A stretch of DNA of 64,000 nucleotides. Source: Paraburkholderia rhynchosiae. Its GTDB lineage: Bacteria > Pseudomonadota > Gammaproteobacteria > Burkholderiales > Burkholderiaceae. The position numbers and the translations under genes are program-made. The notes under the pieces are model-generated. The model searched no databases, had not been told where the DNA came from, and was given only the letters and a program-made list of their open reading frames with translations. Below, one piece after another: positions 8,566-16,456 of this stretch (positions within the stretch are counted from its first letter, which is position 1; every line of letters begins with the position of its first letter). The stretch covers positions 310,001 to 374,000 of the forward strand of contig NZ_PNXY01000003.1 of the NCBI RefSeq assembly GCF_002879865.1, read 5' to 3'.

Positions 8566-8730
8566 GCGTCAGCGGAGAAGCGAAGCGTCGGCGCGGGCAC
8601 GCCGGCGCTCCTGACCCACGCAGACTGTTCGCGCGGAGTGCGAGGGCTGAAGGCATTCTAGAGCCGCGTTCATGCTCGATATGTATGCGCTTGTTTCAAG
8701 GCGTAGCGCCGAGCGGTGGACGATCAGCGC

Positions 8731-10098
8731 CTATGCGCTCACGCCGCCCCTGCTAGGCAGGCCGCGGATGAGTTCCGGCAGATAACGCCCAAGCGTCAGG
8801 CCGCGCGCGGCCATGAAAACGAGCATCGCGGCCCATAGGCCATGATTGCCGTACAGCGTGAGCAGCGCCCACGACGCGCCCACGAAGAGCGAGAACGAAA
8901 CGACCATCGACGCCATCAGTTCGCGCGTGCGCGTCGCGCCGATGAACACGCCGTCGAGTACATAGCCGCCCACCGAAATCACCGGCGAAAGCGCTGCCCA
9001 AGGCAGATAGAGATCGGCGGTGGCGCGCACGGCGAGCTGATCCGTCAGACGTTCGACGATCCAGGAGCCCGCGCCCGCATACACGAGTGTGAAGCCGAGT
9101 GCGCCGAGCGCGGACCACAGCGCCGTCACCTTGATCGCCTGCACGAAGGCATGCCGGTCTCGCGCACCGATTGCGGCGCCGACCAGCGCCTCCGCGGCAT
9201 GCGCGAAGCCGTCGAGACCGTAAGCCATGAAGGTCTGGAAGTTGAGCAGCAGCGCGTTCGCGGCGAGCGTGGCGTCGCCCTGTTTCGCGCCGAGATGTGC
9301 AAACCAGCCGAACGACAGCAGCAAGCACAGCGTGCGCACGAAGATGTCGCGATTGAGCGCGACCAGACGCCGGAGCGCCGTTGCGTCGAGGAGCGCATGG
9401 CGGTTCAGTGCCGGGAGGCCGCGCGGCCTGCCGTGCCAGAGCAGCGCCGCGCCGAGTACGAAGCCGAGCGCGTCGGCCGTCGCGGTGGCCGCACCGATCC
9501 CCGCGACGCCCCAATCGAACATGTACACGTAGAGGAACACGGCCAGGATGTTCACGCCGTTGATGAACACCTGCGACAGCAGCGCGAGCCGCACGCGTTG
9601 CGTGCCGAGCAGCCAGCCCAGCACCACGTAGTTGCCCAGCGCCAACGGCGCAGCCCAGATTCGCGCGTGGCAGTAAATGCGGGCATGGCGCTGCACGGCG
9701 TCGCTGCCGCCGATCATGTGCAGCGCGTAATCGATCAGCGGCATTTGCAGCGCGAGCACCGCGGCGCCGATCGCGGCCGCCAACAACAGCGCCCGCACGA
9801 CGTTATCGCGCAGCCCGGCGTCATCGCCGGAACCATGCGCTTGGGCAACAAGGCCTGTCGTGCCCATGCGCAGAAAGCCGAAGCCCCAGAACACGAAGTT
9901 GAAGAAGAGCCCGCCGAGCGCCACGCCGCCGAGATACGACGCGCCTTCGAAATGCCCCGCGACGGCGGTGTCGACGGCGCCGAGAATCGGCTGCGTGAGA
10001 TTGGCGAGGACGATTGGAAACGCGAGCGTGAGCACTCGACGGTGCCAGCGCACAGGGACGGCAAGCGCCGCGTCGCCGGCAGGCGTGGCGTGGCTCAA
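8731..10098 (-). CDS. MATE-family multidrug/toxin exporter
   Basis: The protein is an inner-membrane MATE transporter that exports cationic drugs or metabolites using a sodium or proton gradient. It has about 12 hydrophobic segments in two halves. The first begins LTLAFPIVLANLTQPILGAVDTAVAG, the hallmark MATE N-terminal helix, and the second half includes the GLDGFAHAAEALVGAAIG block. There is no suitable ATG near the conserved start. The frame is open to 10218, but those residues lie inside the upstream gene. TTG at 10098, six bases after AGGA, gives 455 residues, the typical length, and overlaps the stop of the DUF2288 gene. That translational coupling supports the TTG choice. Confidence 0.88.
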   Translation of the reverse strand: MSHATPAGDAALAVPVRWHRRVLTLAFPIVLANLTQPILGAVDTAVAGHFEGASYLGGVALGGLFFNFVFWGFGFLRMGTTGLVAQAHGSGDDAGLRDNVVRALLLAAAIGAAVLALQMPLIDYALHMIGGSDAVQRHARIYCHARIWAAPLALGNYVVLGWLLGTQRVRLALLSQVFINGVNILAVFLYVYMFDWGVAGIGAATATADALGFVLGAALLWHGRPRGLPALNRHALLDATALRRLVALNRDIFVRTLCLLLSFGWFAHLGAKQGDATLAANALLLNFQTFMAYGLDGFAHAAEALVGAAIGARDRHAFVQAIKVTALWSALGALGFTLVYAGAGSWIVERLTDQLAVRATADLYLPWAALSPVISVGGYVLDGVFIGATRTRELMASMVVSFSLFVGASWALLTLYGNHGLWAAMLVFMAARGLTLGRYLPELIRGLPSRGGVSA

Positions 10099-10403
10099 TG
10101 ACGTTCCTGCACGCACACCCAAGGAGAGACGACCACGGCCCAGAGGTCGGGATCGCGCGCGGCGAAATCCGCCGCGGTTTCCGCCTGCACGCGTTCGACG
10201 AGCCCGGCTGACAGCCATTGCGTGACCTGCGCGGTGTCGTCACTGGCGATGGCTTCCGCGACGCTCACGAGATCGAGGTCGCTTGCGACGCGCAGCAGCA
10301 TGCCGCGCGCAAAGAAGCGTTCGAGTTCTGGCCAGCCGATTTTCGCGGTTTCCGCGAGGAGCTGGGCGTAGAGGGGGCTCTGGGTGGCGTCGTGGGAAGT
10401 CAT
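10095..10403 (-). CDS. DUF2288 family protein
   Basis: A 102-residue protein whose core, SPLYAQLLAETAKIGWPELE then FFARGMLLRVASDLDLVSVA, matches DUF2288, a family of about 100 residues without an assigned function. It is probably soluble and alpha-helical. The gene is the first of a two-gene unit: its TGA stop overlaps the TTG start of the MATE exporter by three bases. No clear Shine-Dalgarno sequence is seen before its own ATG. Confidence 0.82.
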   Translation of the reverse strand: MTSHDATQSPLYAQLLAETAKIGWPELERFFARGMLLRVASDLDLVSVAEAIASDDTAQVTQWLSAGLVERVQAETAADFAARDPDLWAVVVSPWVCVQERH

Positions 10404-10519
10404 CGTAAGCGGTTTCTGGGCGGGCCGTTACTATAAACCATCGGTGCGAGCCGCCCGCGCGGCGCGCCTTCCGGTACCCTTGGGTCCTTCACAATAGATC
10501 CGATTCATTCTGAACCTTC

Positions 10520-11257
10520 ATGTCACTCGATTCAACGGCGCCGGCTCCGGGCGTGCAAGCTCACGAAGTGGCCGACGCCACACTCAACCGCGCCGACGTT
10601 GAGCGCCTGATCCTGGCGAGCGCGGCGAGCGCTGCTGCAAACGGCGCACCGCTCGTCTTCACCGATTGCGACTTCGAAGGCGCGGACCTGTCGCGGCTCG
10701 ACTTGCGCGGCGCGGAATTTCATCGCTGCGCAATTGTCGAGGCTTCTTTTTTCGGGGCGACGCTCGCGCAAACGCGCTGGGTCCGTTGCCGTGGCCGGCA
10801 GGCCGACTTCGCGTCGGCGGATCTCGTCGATGCGGCGTTTCAGTCGAGTGATCTGAACAACACGGGCTGGCGGCGCGCCAAGCTCGCGTCGGCGTCGTTC
10901 CACGGCTGCAAGCTGACGGGCGCCAGCTTCGAGGGGTGTACAGCGCTCGGCTTGAGCTTCGTCGAAACCTTGCTGGTCGGCGCGCATTTGCGTGGCCTGT
11001 CGTTTCGCAAGGCGACGCTGGATCAGCTGGATTTCTCCGACGCCGATCTCGCAGGTGTCGATTTTCGCGAAGCGATTTTCGATGGTGGCAGCCTGAAGGA
11101 CGCACATCTGAAGGGCGCGCGCTTCGACGGCGCGGATCTGCGCGAAGTCGATCTAAGCGGCGTGCGGCTCGTGGATGCGGCGCTTTTCAAGGGCGCGACA
11201 ATTTCACATCAGCAGGCGGCGGTGCTCGTCACCGAATTGGGGTTGCGGGTGATGTAA
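10520..11257 (+). CDS. Pentapeptide-repeat protein
   Basis: This 245-residue protein is built from A(D/N)LXX-type pentapeptides from about residue 40 to 225. Examples are FEGADLSRLDLRGAEFHRC, ASADLVDAAFQSSDL and LKGARFDGADLREVDLSGV. Such repeats fold into a right-handed quadrilateral beta-helix. Known members include DNA-mimic gyrase protectors and type VI secretion accessory proteins, but many have no known function and nothing in the neighbourhood selects one. No signal peptide is present, so it is likely cytoplasmic. It is transcribed divergently from the DUF2288-MATE unit. Confidence 0.85.
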   Translation: MSLDSTAPAPGVQAHEVADATLNRADVERLILASAASAAANGAPLVFTDCDFEGADLSRLDLRGAEFHRCAIVEASFFGATLAQTRWVRCRGRQADFASADLVDAAFQSSDLNNTGWRRAKLASASFHGCKLTGASFEGCTALGLSFVETLLVGAHLRGLSFRKATLDQLDFSDADLAGVDFREAIFDGGSLKDAHLKGARFDGADLREVDLSGVRLVDAALFKGATISHQQAAVLVTELGLRVM

Positions 11258-12097
11258 AGCGGAATGCAAGTGGGCGGGGGAGTATGGCTTTCGTCGGACT
11301 TGTGCGTCACGGCACGAATGACTAACATCTGATTTAAGGCGCGGATAAAACGAACGGATTATAAGTGTGGTAATTCGTCGTCTCATTTGAAGCTGCTTCG
11401 TGATTCGCTATGCGCGAATTTCGGCCGACGAATAAACCCGGGCGTGCGAATGCAGCGAAAACGATTATCTGAGCGGAATAGTGCGGTGGCGCACAAAGCA
11501 TTTTCGGCGTGTGAAAGGCCAGATTGGCGCTTAGTCCCGAGACTAAAATTGAGCCGGTTATTATTGTCAGCCTAATAGGTGGGATATTGGCGAGATCATT
11601 GCCCCGCTTGGGTTTGCCGGTGTATCAGGACGTCTGGAATTTCTGCAATGACAAGGCGCGGCGCGTGAATATGCAGCCGGTTCTGCCGTTTATTCATGAG
11701 GCTTTTAGTTCACCTAATGCGGAATCCGTACGCCGCATCACATTTACCTGAAAATTAATGCATTGCGCTTGTAAAGTCGCGTTGTTAAATTTCGTTCTGG
11801 CGCATGGTGAACCGGTCCTTTGCCGATATGCGCCGAACCCCCGTTAGCCCGGCCTCGCGCCGGGCTTTTTTTGCGTTGTTTTTTTAGCCGCGGTCACTGC
11901 GGATCACACGCCGCGCGGATCATAAAGTCTTACTTCGTCTTTGCGCCGTTATGATCTGGATAATCATTTTCGCCGTGCTGTGGCCAATTACATCCGGCGC
12001 GCTGCTTCCCTTCGCCGCGTGCATCGAACTGCGCTCGGGACGCCGGCTGCGCCGTCAGTCGAAACGGTGCCGATCTCACGGCGCGTGTACCGGTGGG
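11258..12097. other. AT-rich intergenic region with candidate sRNA end
   Basis: This 840-base gap is visibly richer in A+T than its surroundings between about 11330 and 11770. One open frame, 11524-11751 (75 residues, TTG start), has no ribosome site or recognisable family and I do not call it. At the right, GGCGCAT (from about 11800) pairs with ATGCGCC (ending near 11832), and an intrinsic terminator follows at once. That suggests a structured plus-strand transcript ending near 11870. The remainder (11880-12097) shows nothing I can name. Confidence 0.5.
11845..11873 (+). terminator. Strong plus-strand terminator
   Basis: AGCCCGGC and GCCGGGCT pair around CTCGC and are followed by seven T. 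No plus-strand gene lies within 580 bases upstream except the distant pentapeptide gene, so it probably ends a non-coding transcript or a long 3' untranslated region. Confidence 0.9.
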
Positions 12098-12424
12098 TTA
12101 CTGCTTGCAGCGAACCACCATCGACCGGTTCTTCACGTTCGCGCCGAAAATACCGGCGACCGTGCCGCCCGACGTGGCGCCGTTATCCACATCTTTCGAT
12201 ACGACGTCGTAGCCGTAGTTGCCGCAGACTTCGCCCGCGCGCTTGTAGCATTCAGCCCAACTCGTGCCGGCGTCGCTGCCGCTGCAGTTGATCGCAAAGC
12301 CGGTGTCGCCGCTCGGCAGATAGGTCATGGTCGTGGTCGTAGAGCAGCCGCCCAGGCTGCCGAGTGTCAGCAGGCCAACACCGATCGCCGCGGCCGTTGC
12401 GACGGACGCCAATGCGCTCTTCAT
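12098..12424 (-). CDS. Small lipoprotein, unrecognised family
   Basis: A 108-residue protein with an N-terminal hydrophobic segment ending in the lipobox LGGC at residues 24-27, followed by a threonine run and MTYLPSGDTGFAINCSG. Four further cysteines in the mature part (in INCSG, AECYKR, EVCGNYG and VVRCKQ) suggest two disulfide bonds. It should be a periplasm-facing outer-membrane lipoprotein. The start at 12424 lies 11 bases after GGGA. It is monocistronic. I recognise it only as a conserved-looking Burkholderia-type envelope lipoprotein; no function is assigned. Confidence 0.75.
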   Translation of the reverse strand: MKSALASVATAAAIGVGLLTLGSLGGCSTTTTMTYLPSGDTGFAINCSGSDAGTSWAECYKRAGEVCGNYGYDVVSKDVDNGATSGGTVAGIFGANVKNRSMVVRCKQ

Positions 12425-12586
12425 TGCAGATTCCCTTACAGATGACTTGAAAGACGTGGCGCGGGGCCACGTGTGTCGAATTGAGCGTTTATAGCATGCC
12501 GGGTTCCCCGTCCTCCCGATGCGACGGCACGCGCACGGACTAACCGCAAGCGCCGACCGCCGCGCGAACCGCGAGCCGCAGACGCT

Positions 12587-13318
12587 CTAGCGAGCCGGCA
12601 GCGCACGTGACGGATCGATCGATCGCCCTTGATAGCGCAGTTCGAAATGCAGCATGACGCGATTGGTATCCGTATCGCCCATCTCCGCGATCTTCTGGCC
12701 CTGTGCGACGGATTCGCCTTCCTTCACCAGCAGCACGCGGTTGTGTGCATAGGCGGTCAGATATTCGGCGTTGTGCTTGAGGATCAGCAGGTTGCCGTAA
12801 CCGCGCAGCCCGTTGCCCGCGTACACCACGGTGCCGCCCGCCGCCGCCACCACAGGCGTGCCCGCCGCAGCCGAAATGTCGATGCCCTTCGAGTTCGCGC
12901 CGTCGAAGGTGCGGATCACGTTGCCGTTCGTGGGCCACACGAGCGAAATCGACGAAGCCGGCGCGGACGAGGACGCGCTGTCGTCGGGCGCGGAACGCGG
13001 TGTTGCCGAAGCGCTCGCGCCTGGGTTGCCGTTACTGTTGCTGTTGCCGCTGCGCACGGCGCCGCTCGTCGACGCCGCGCCATTGGGCGGCGCGACGCGC
13101 AGCACTTGCCCGATCTCGAGGCTGTCCGGATTGTTCAGGTTGTTCCAGCGCGCGATGCTTTGCACCGATTGCCGATGACTACGCGCGATCTTGGATAGCG
13201 TGTCGCCCCGTTCGACCCGATAAAAGCCCGGCGCCACCGGCGCCGACCCGCACGCGGCGATGAGCGCCACCAACGACACGCAGACGAGTCGTTTGATCAT
13301 TCTTGTTGTTTCCAGCAT
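12587..13318 (-). CDS. nlpD: NlpD-like LysM/degenerate LytM lipoprotein
   Basis: This 243-residue lipoprotein has a signal ending in LIAAC, a LysM peptidoglycan-binding domain (YRVERGDTLSKIARSH to LEIGQVLRV), a Ser/Ala/Asn-rich linker and a C-terminal LytM (M23) domain. The metal ligands of active M23 peptidases are missing: the usual HxGxD is KGID, and the HxH is LHF. The same changes mark E. coli NlpD, which does not cut peptidoglycan but activates the amidase AmiC at the septum. That role is therefore inferred. The start at 13318 follows GAGG by six bases; M at 13300 is an alternative. Burkholderia usually have more than one such paralogue. Confidence 0.85.
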   Translation of the reverse strand: MLETTRMIKRLVCVSLVALIAACGSAPVAPGFYRVERGDTLSKIARSHRQSVQSIARWNNLNNPDSLEIGQVLRVAPPNGAASTSGAVRSGNSNSNGNPGASASATPRSAPDDSASSSAPASSISLVWPTNGNVIRTFDGANSKGIDISAAAGTPVVAAAGGTVVYAGNGLRGYGNLLILKHNAEYLTAYAHNRVLLVKEGESVAQGQKIAEMGDTDTNRVMLHFELRYQGRSIDPSRALPAR

Positions 13319-13494
13319 TGGACCTCGCAAAGCGCTGCCGCGCGCCGATCCCGATCACGCCGCAGGTAGATACAAAGCGTCAGATTCTAACGGTTTTGCG
13401 TTGCAGCATCGAAAAAACGGCAACGCGCCCGTTATGCAACGCGAGTCGGGGCGACGCGTGCGCGCCGCCTGACCGCACCTCTGCCAAGCCGCAA

Positions 13495-14403
13495 TCAGGC
13501 TAGTTTGGCGACGTTGACGCGCAGCGCCGCCGTTTCGGTTTTGCCCGCATCGAGCCAGCGCAGGCCCATGCCATTATGGATTGCGTCGGGCAGGCCGAGC
13601 CACGGTTCGACGCAGTAGAAGTCCGACTCCGCCGCTTCGGTCCACGTCGTCACGGCGTACCAGGGCACCGAGCCGGGCCGTTGCAGGTCGATCGTGATGA
13701 CGCGGTTAAGGCCCGGCGCGATCAGCCGAACGGGTTGCTGAGGCGTGCCGGTGAGGCAATTGAAACGGTCGTGAATGCGCGCTTCATCGAGCGTGTAACG
13801 CGCTTCGCCCGGCTCGGCGGCGCTGATCGAACCGTCCGCCTGCTGGAAGCGCCGCTCGGTGCGCGGCATTTCCAGCGTTGTCTCGCCTCGCTGCGTATGC
13901 GGCAGCGTGAAGTAAAAGTGATGGCCGGCGTAATAAGGCAGCGGTGTGTGCCCGGTGTTGGTGGTGGTCAGCGTGACTTCGAGCGTGTGCGCGTCGATGA
14001 GCGTGTAGGCCGCTTCAAAGCGGAAGCCGAACGGATAGCCGCCGCGCGTCGCCTCGCTATCGGTCAGCACGAGGCGCAGACCGGCGCCGTGCACATCGGC
14101 ATGGGCGTCGAAGGGAAGGTCGCGTGCGAAGCCATGCATGGGCAGTTCACGGACCGTGCCTTTGGCGTCGCGCCAATAGCCGATGTTGCCGTCCACACGA
14201 TGGCGCCCGAGAAACGGGAACAGTAGTGGATTGCCGCCGCGAATCCGCGCGGGCTGACTCCAGTCGGCGTGTTCGGGCCAATGGATCACCTCTTCGCCGT
14301 CGATGATCCACGAAAGCAGACGGCCGCCGGCTTGCGGCGCGAAGCGGAGCACGGAGGCGTCCTGGGCAATCTCGAGAATGTCCTGCTGCGGTGAAAGAGG
14401 CAT
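13495..14403 (-). CDS. Aldose 1-epimerase family protein
   Basis: A 302-residue protein of the galactose mutarotase-like beta-sandwich fold, which interconverts the anomers of aldoses. Supporting segments are IRGGNPLLFPFLGRHRVDG, the histidine-containing LPMHGFARDLPF, YYAGHHFYFTLP and FYCVEPWLGLPDAIHN; the histidines of the second and third and the glutamate of the last correspond to substrate-binding and catalytic positions of the family. Some relatives of this size are hexose-6-phosphate epimerases, so the substrate is open. No signal peptide is present with the start at 14403; the longer frame to 14616 adds unrelated residues. It appears monocistronic. Confidence 0.82.
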   Translation of the reverse strand: MPLSPQQDILEIAQDASVLRFAPQAGGRLLSWIIDGEEVIHWPEHADWSQPARIRGGNPLLFPFLGRHRVDGNIGYWRDAKGTVRELPMHGFARDLPFDAHADVHGAGLRLVLTDSEATRGGYPFGFRFEAAYTLIDAHTLEVTLTTTNTGHTPLPYYAGHHFYFTLPHTQRGETTLEMPRTERRFQQADGSISAAEPGEARYTLDEARIHDRFNCLTGTPQQPVRLIAPGLNRVITIDLQRPGSVPWYAVTTWTEAAESDFYCVEPWLGLPDAIHNGMGLRWLDAGKTETAALRVNVAKLA

Positions 14404-14661
14404 GGTTGATGGCGTGATGAGAGAGTTGATGAACGCAATTAAGGCGGCTCGGCGGTGGACGTGCAGCGGTCTCGGGTGCGGCTCGTGCGCGGGCAAAACG
14501 GCCCGCGCGGCGCTAGCCGAAGCGACGATTTTGCTCTGCTTTACGCTACGGGGAAACCCTTCTCGGGAAATTGCGGGTGTCGGAAGAAGGCCGTTTTTGC
14601 CGATAATCCGTCTCACTGCCCGGTGAAATTGACCGCCGGGCGAGATCGCTCAGGAGGCGTT

Positions 14662-14748
14662 ATGGATCTCGCAATGGCAATGGGTGTCGCTCTCTTCGGC
14701 ATGTTCACGGCCAGCACGGTGTACTTCTTTTACAAACTCGACCGCTGA
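14662..14748 (+). CDS. 28-residue membrane peptide
   Basis: A very short frame starting ATG at 14662, five bases after CAGGAGGC, close to an ideal ribosome binding site. The peptide starts MDLAMAMGVALFGMFTASTV and continues to a Lys-Leu-Asp-Arg end. It is a single membrane span with a basic C-terminal anchor. Codon choice is GC-rich and consistent with coding. It resembles cytochrome-oxidase-accessory-like mini-proteins only in form; no family is claimed. Its upstream region is AT-relaxed and could hold a promoter. Confidence 0.55.
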   Translation: MDLAMAMGVALFGMFTASTVYFFYKLDR

Positions 14749-15109
14749 TTCGGCGCGCTTGCCGCGCTGTGTGCAACGGGCGTCGTAACAGGCGCCGTGG
14801 CATGGGTGCGTGGCACATGCGCGATACGCCGCTGGCGGTTTCGTAAGCTTGGCGCCTTCTGAGCGCGCCAATCCCGCGCCTTGCCGTCAGACGATTGAAA
14901 GGGCTGCTGCTTCGGGAGCGGCCCATTTCATTTGCGCTCGCGTAACAAGCGTTTCCAGTTGTCACGCACCGCGTCAATATTTCCCCGATTGTGGCCCAAA
15001 CGCTTGGCGCTGACTTGGCAGCCAGGCATAATCGGTGCGCTTTTTGACGCGCCGGATCGTTCGTTGTGCCGCGCGCTGTCCCCGACATCTTCCTTACAAG
15101 GACTGCCGC
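14749..15109. other. Intergenic region before uppP
   Basis: This 361-base stretch contains a GGGCTGCTGC/GCGGCCC hairpin near 14899-14925 followed by a weak TTTCATTT tract, a possible terminator for the 28-residue gene. No other gene or RNA was recognised. Confidence 0.45.
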
Positions 15110-15940
15110 GTGAACCTGTCGTTTCTGATCTTCCTGAGCGTGCTGCAAGGCGTCACCGAACTCTTTCCGGTGAGCAGTCTCGGTCATACGCTGCTCGTGC
15201 CCGCGTTGTTCGGCATGCATATCGATAAACATGCGCCGCAGTTGCTGCCGTTTCTCGTCGCCTTGCATCTCGGTACGGCGTTCGCGTTGCTGTGGTATTT
15301 CCGCGAGCGCTGGTGTGCGCTCGTGCGCGGTTTCTTCGCTGCGGTCGGCGGCCGCCGCAATGACGACGCGCACATGATGTGGGCGCTGATCATCGGGACG
15401 ATTCCGGCGGGGATCGTCGGCCTGTTGCTGGAGAAACGGCTCGAGCGGATTTTTCACGACCTGCGCATTGTGGCGATCGCGCTGATCGTAAACGGCGTGC
15501 TGTTGTGGGTGGGCGACCGCCTGCAACGCTCGCGCGCGCATCAGGCGCCGGAGAAGATGAGCTTCCGCCAGGCGTTTCTGGTTGGTCTCGCGCAAGTCGG
15601 CGCGCTGATTCCGGGCTTTTCGCGCAGCGGCCTGACGATGATCGCCGGCAATGCGGCGGGTCTCACCGCAGAGAAGGCCGCCGAGTTCTCGTTCCTGCTC
15701 GGCACGCCGATCATTTTCGCGGCTGGACTGCTCGAATTGCCGAAGCTGTTCCATGCACCGGGTCAGCTCGCGGATGCGCTGCTCGGCGGCGTCCTGACCG
15801 CCATCGCCGCCTATCTCAGCGTGCGTTTCCTGATGCGCTATTTCGAAGGCCGCGGGCGTCTGGCTTCGTTCGGCGTGTACTGTGTAATCGCGGGCGTAGT
15901 GTTCCTCGGCTGGTTCGCGCTTTACCCGCAACCGGTCTGA
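15110..15940 (+). CDS. uppP: Undecaprenyl-diphosphatase (UppP/BacA)
   Basis: This 276-residue integral membrane enzyme dephosphorylates undecaprenyl diphosphate so the lipid carrier can be reused for peptidoglycan and O-antigen export; extra copies give bacitracin resistance. Both active-site motifs are visible: [15 protein letters not shown] near residue 13 and [14 protein letters not shown] in the middle. Both deviate slightly from the common QGxTEFLPISSSGH and PGTSRSG, as in the second UppP paralogue of many Burkholderia. The start is GTG at 15110, behind AAGGA; the frame is open upstream without family resemblance. About eight membrane segments are apparent. Confidence 0.92.
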   Translation: MNLSFLIFLSVLQGVTELFPVSSLGHTLLVPALFGMHIDKHAPQLLPFLVALHLGTAFALLWYFRERWCALVRGFFAAVGGRRNDDAHMMWALIIGTIPAGIVGLLLEKRLERIFHDLRIVAIALIVNGVLLWVGDRLQRSRAHQAPEKMSFRQAFLVGLAQVGALIPGFSRSGLTMIAGNAAGLTAEKAAEFSFLLGTPIIFAAGLLELPKLFHAPGQLADALLGGVLTAIAAYLSVRFLMRYFEGRGRLASFGVYCVIAGVVFLGWFALYPQPV

Positions 15941-16007
15941 CACCGAACGTGCCCGCCGCGTTCTGGCGGGCAGGAGACGATCGGTTATAATCCGGGCCCG
16001 GCCTATT

Positions 16008-16084
16008 GCGGCGGTAGCTCAATTGGATAGAGCACAGGTCTTCTAAACCTGAGGTTGTGAGTTCGATCCTCGCCCGCCGCGCCA
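16008..16084 (+). tRNA. tRNA-Arg (anticodon TCT)
   Basis: A 77-base tRNA with encoded CCA. The acceptor arms are GCGGCGG and CCGCCGC, the anticodon stem is CAGGT/ACCTG and the loop is CTTCTAA, giving anticodon TCT for AGA/AGG. The T-loop is GTTCGATCC. It lies 67 bases after uppP. A terminator follows at 16101-16139. Confidence 0.96.
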
Positions 16085-16100
16085 TTGCCTGCATACCAAG

Positions 16101-16139
16101 AATCCCATCTGCCAAAACAAACGGCGATGGGATTTTTTT
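16101..16139 (+). terminator. Terminator after tRNA-Arg
   Basis: AATCCCATC and GATGGGATT pair around a 16-base loop, and the 3' arm runs into seven T. It follows the tRNA on the same strand. Confidence 0.9.
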
Positions 16140-16393
16140 ATGGGCCCTGGCTGCCGCATTCGCAGGCGTTTTTGCACCGCCACGAACGGTCGACGCAGCG
16201 AGCCGCCGGCGCTCCATGGCTCGCGCACGAGTCGTTTTCAGTCGCTCAGCCCCATCACGCTTCCCCGTTTGCGCTTTTCCACCTGAACCGCGGTGCGAGC
16301 GGCAAAGGGGGCGCAGGTACTGCGTAAGAAGCCAGCCGCCGCCCGATCTGCGTACTCTCGGTAGTAAACCCAGTGCCTGCTTCCTAATCATCG

Positions 16394-16413
16394 TGGTCTA
16401 CTCATCACACCAG
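16394..16413 (+). promoter_or_regulatory. Candidate GntR-family operator, carrier promoter copy
   Basis: The 20-base sequence begins TGGT and ends TCATCACACCAG. It is 16/20 identical to 21481-21500 in front of the GntR-type regulator gene. Its ATCACAC also forms an inverted repeat with GTGTGAT at 16423-16429. It lies 44-63 bases before the MFS start. Sharing between the two promoters suggests the site of the local regulator. Confidence 0.55.
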
Positions 16414-16456
16414 CACGGCACATGTGTGATCTGTGCGAGTCACGTCGGAGGACGCA

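Larger units (their letters stand above)
16085..16456. other. Intergenic region between tRNA-Arg and the sugar-acid island
   Basis: This 372-base gap contains the tRNA terminator at its left and, at its right, the operator-like sequences described separately near 16394-16429. Nothing coding is supported in between. Confidence 0.55.

Noticed and set aside
8842..10101. 419-codon plus-strand frame opposite the MATE gene
   Set aside because: Arg/Glu/His-rich composition typical of an antisense shadow; the MATE frame is clearly the real one.
11524..11751. 75-codon plus-strand frame in the AT-rich gap
   Set aside because: TTG start without ribosome site, no recognisable family; could be real but unsupported.
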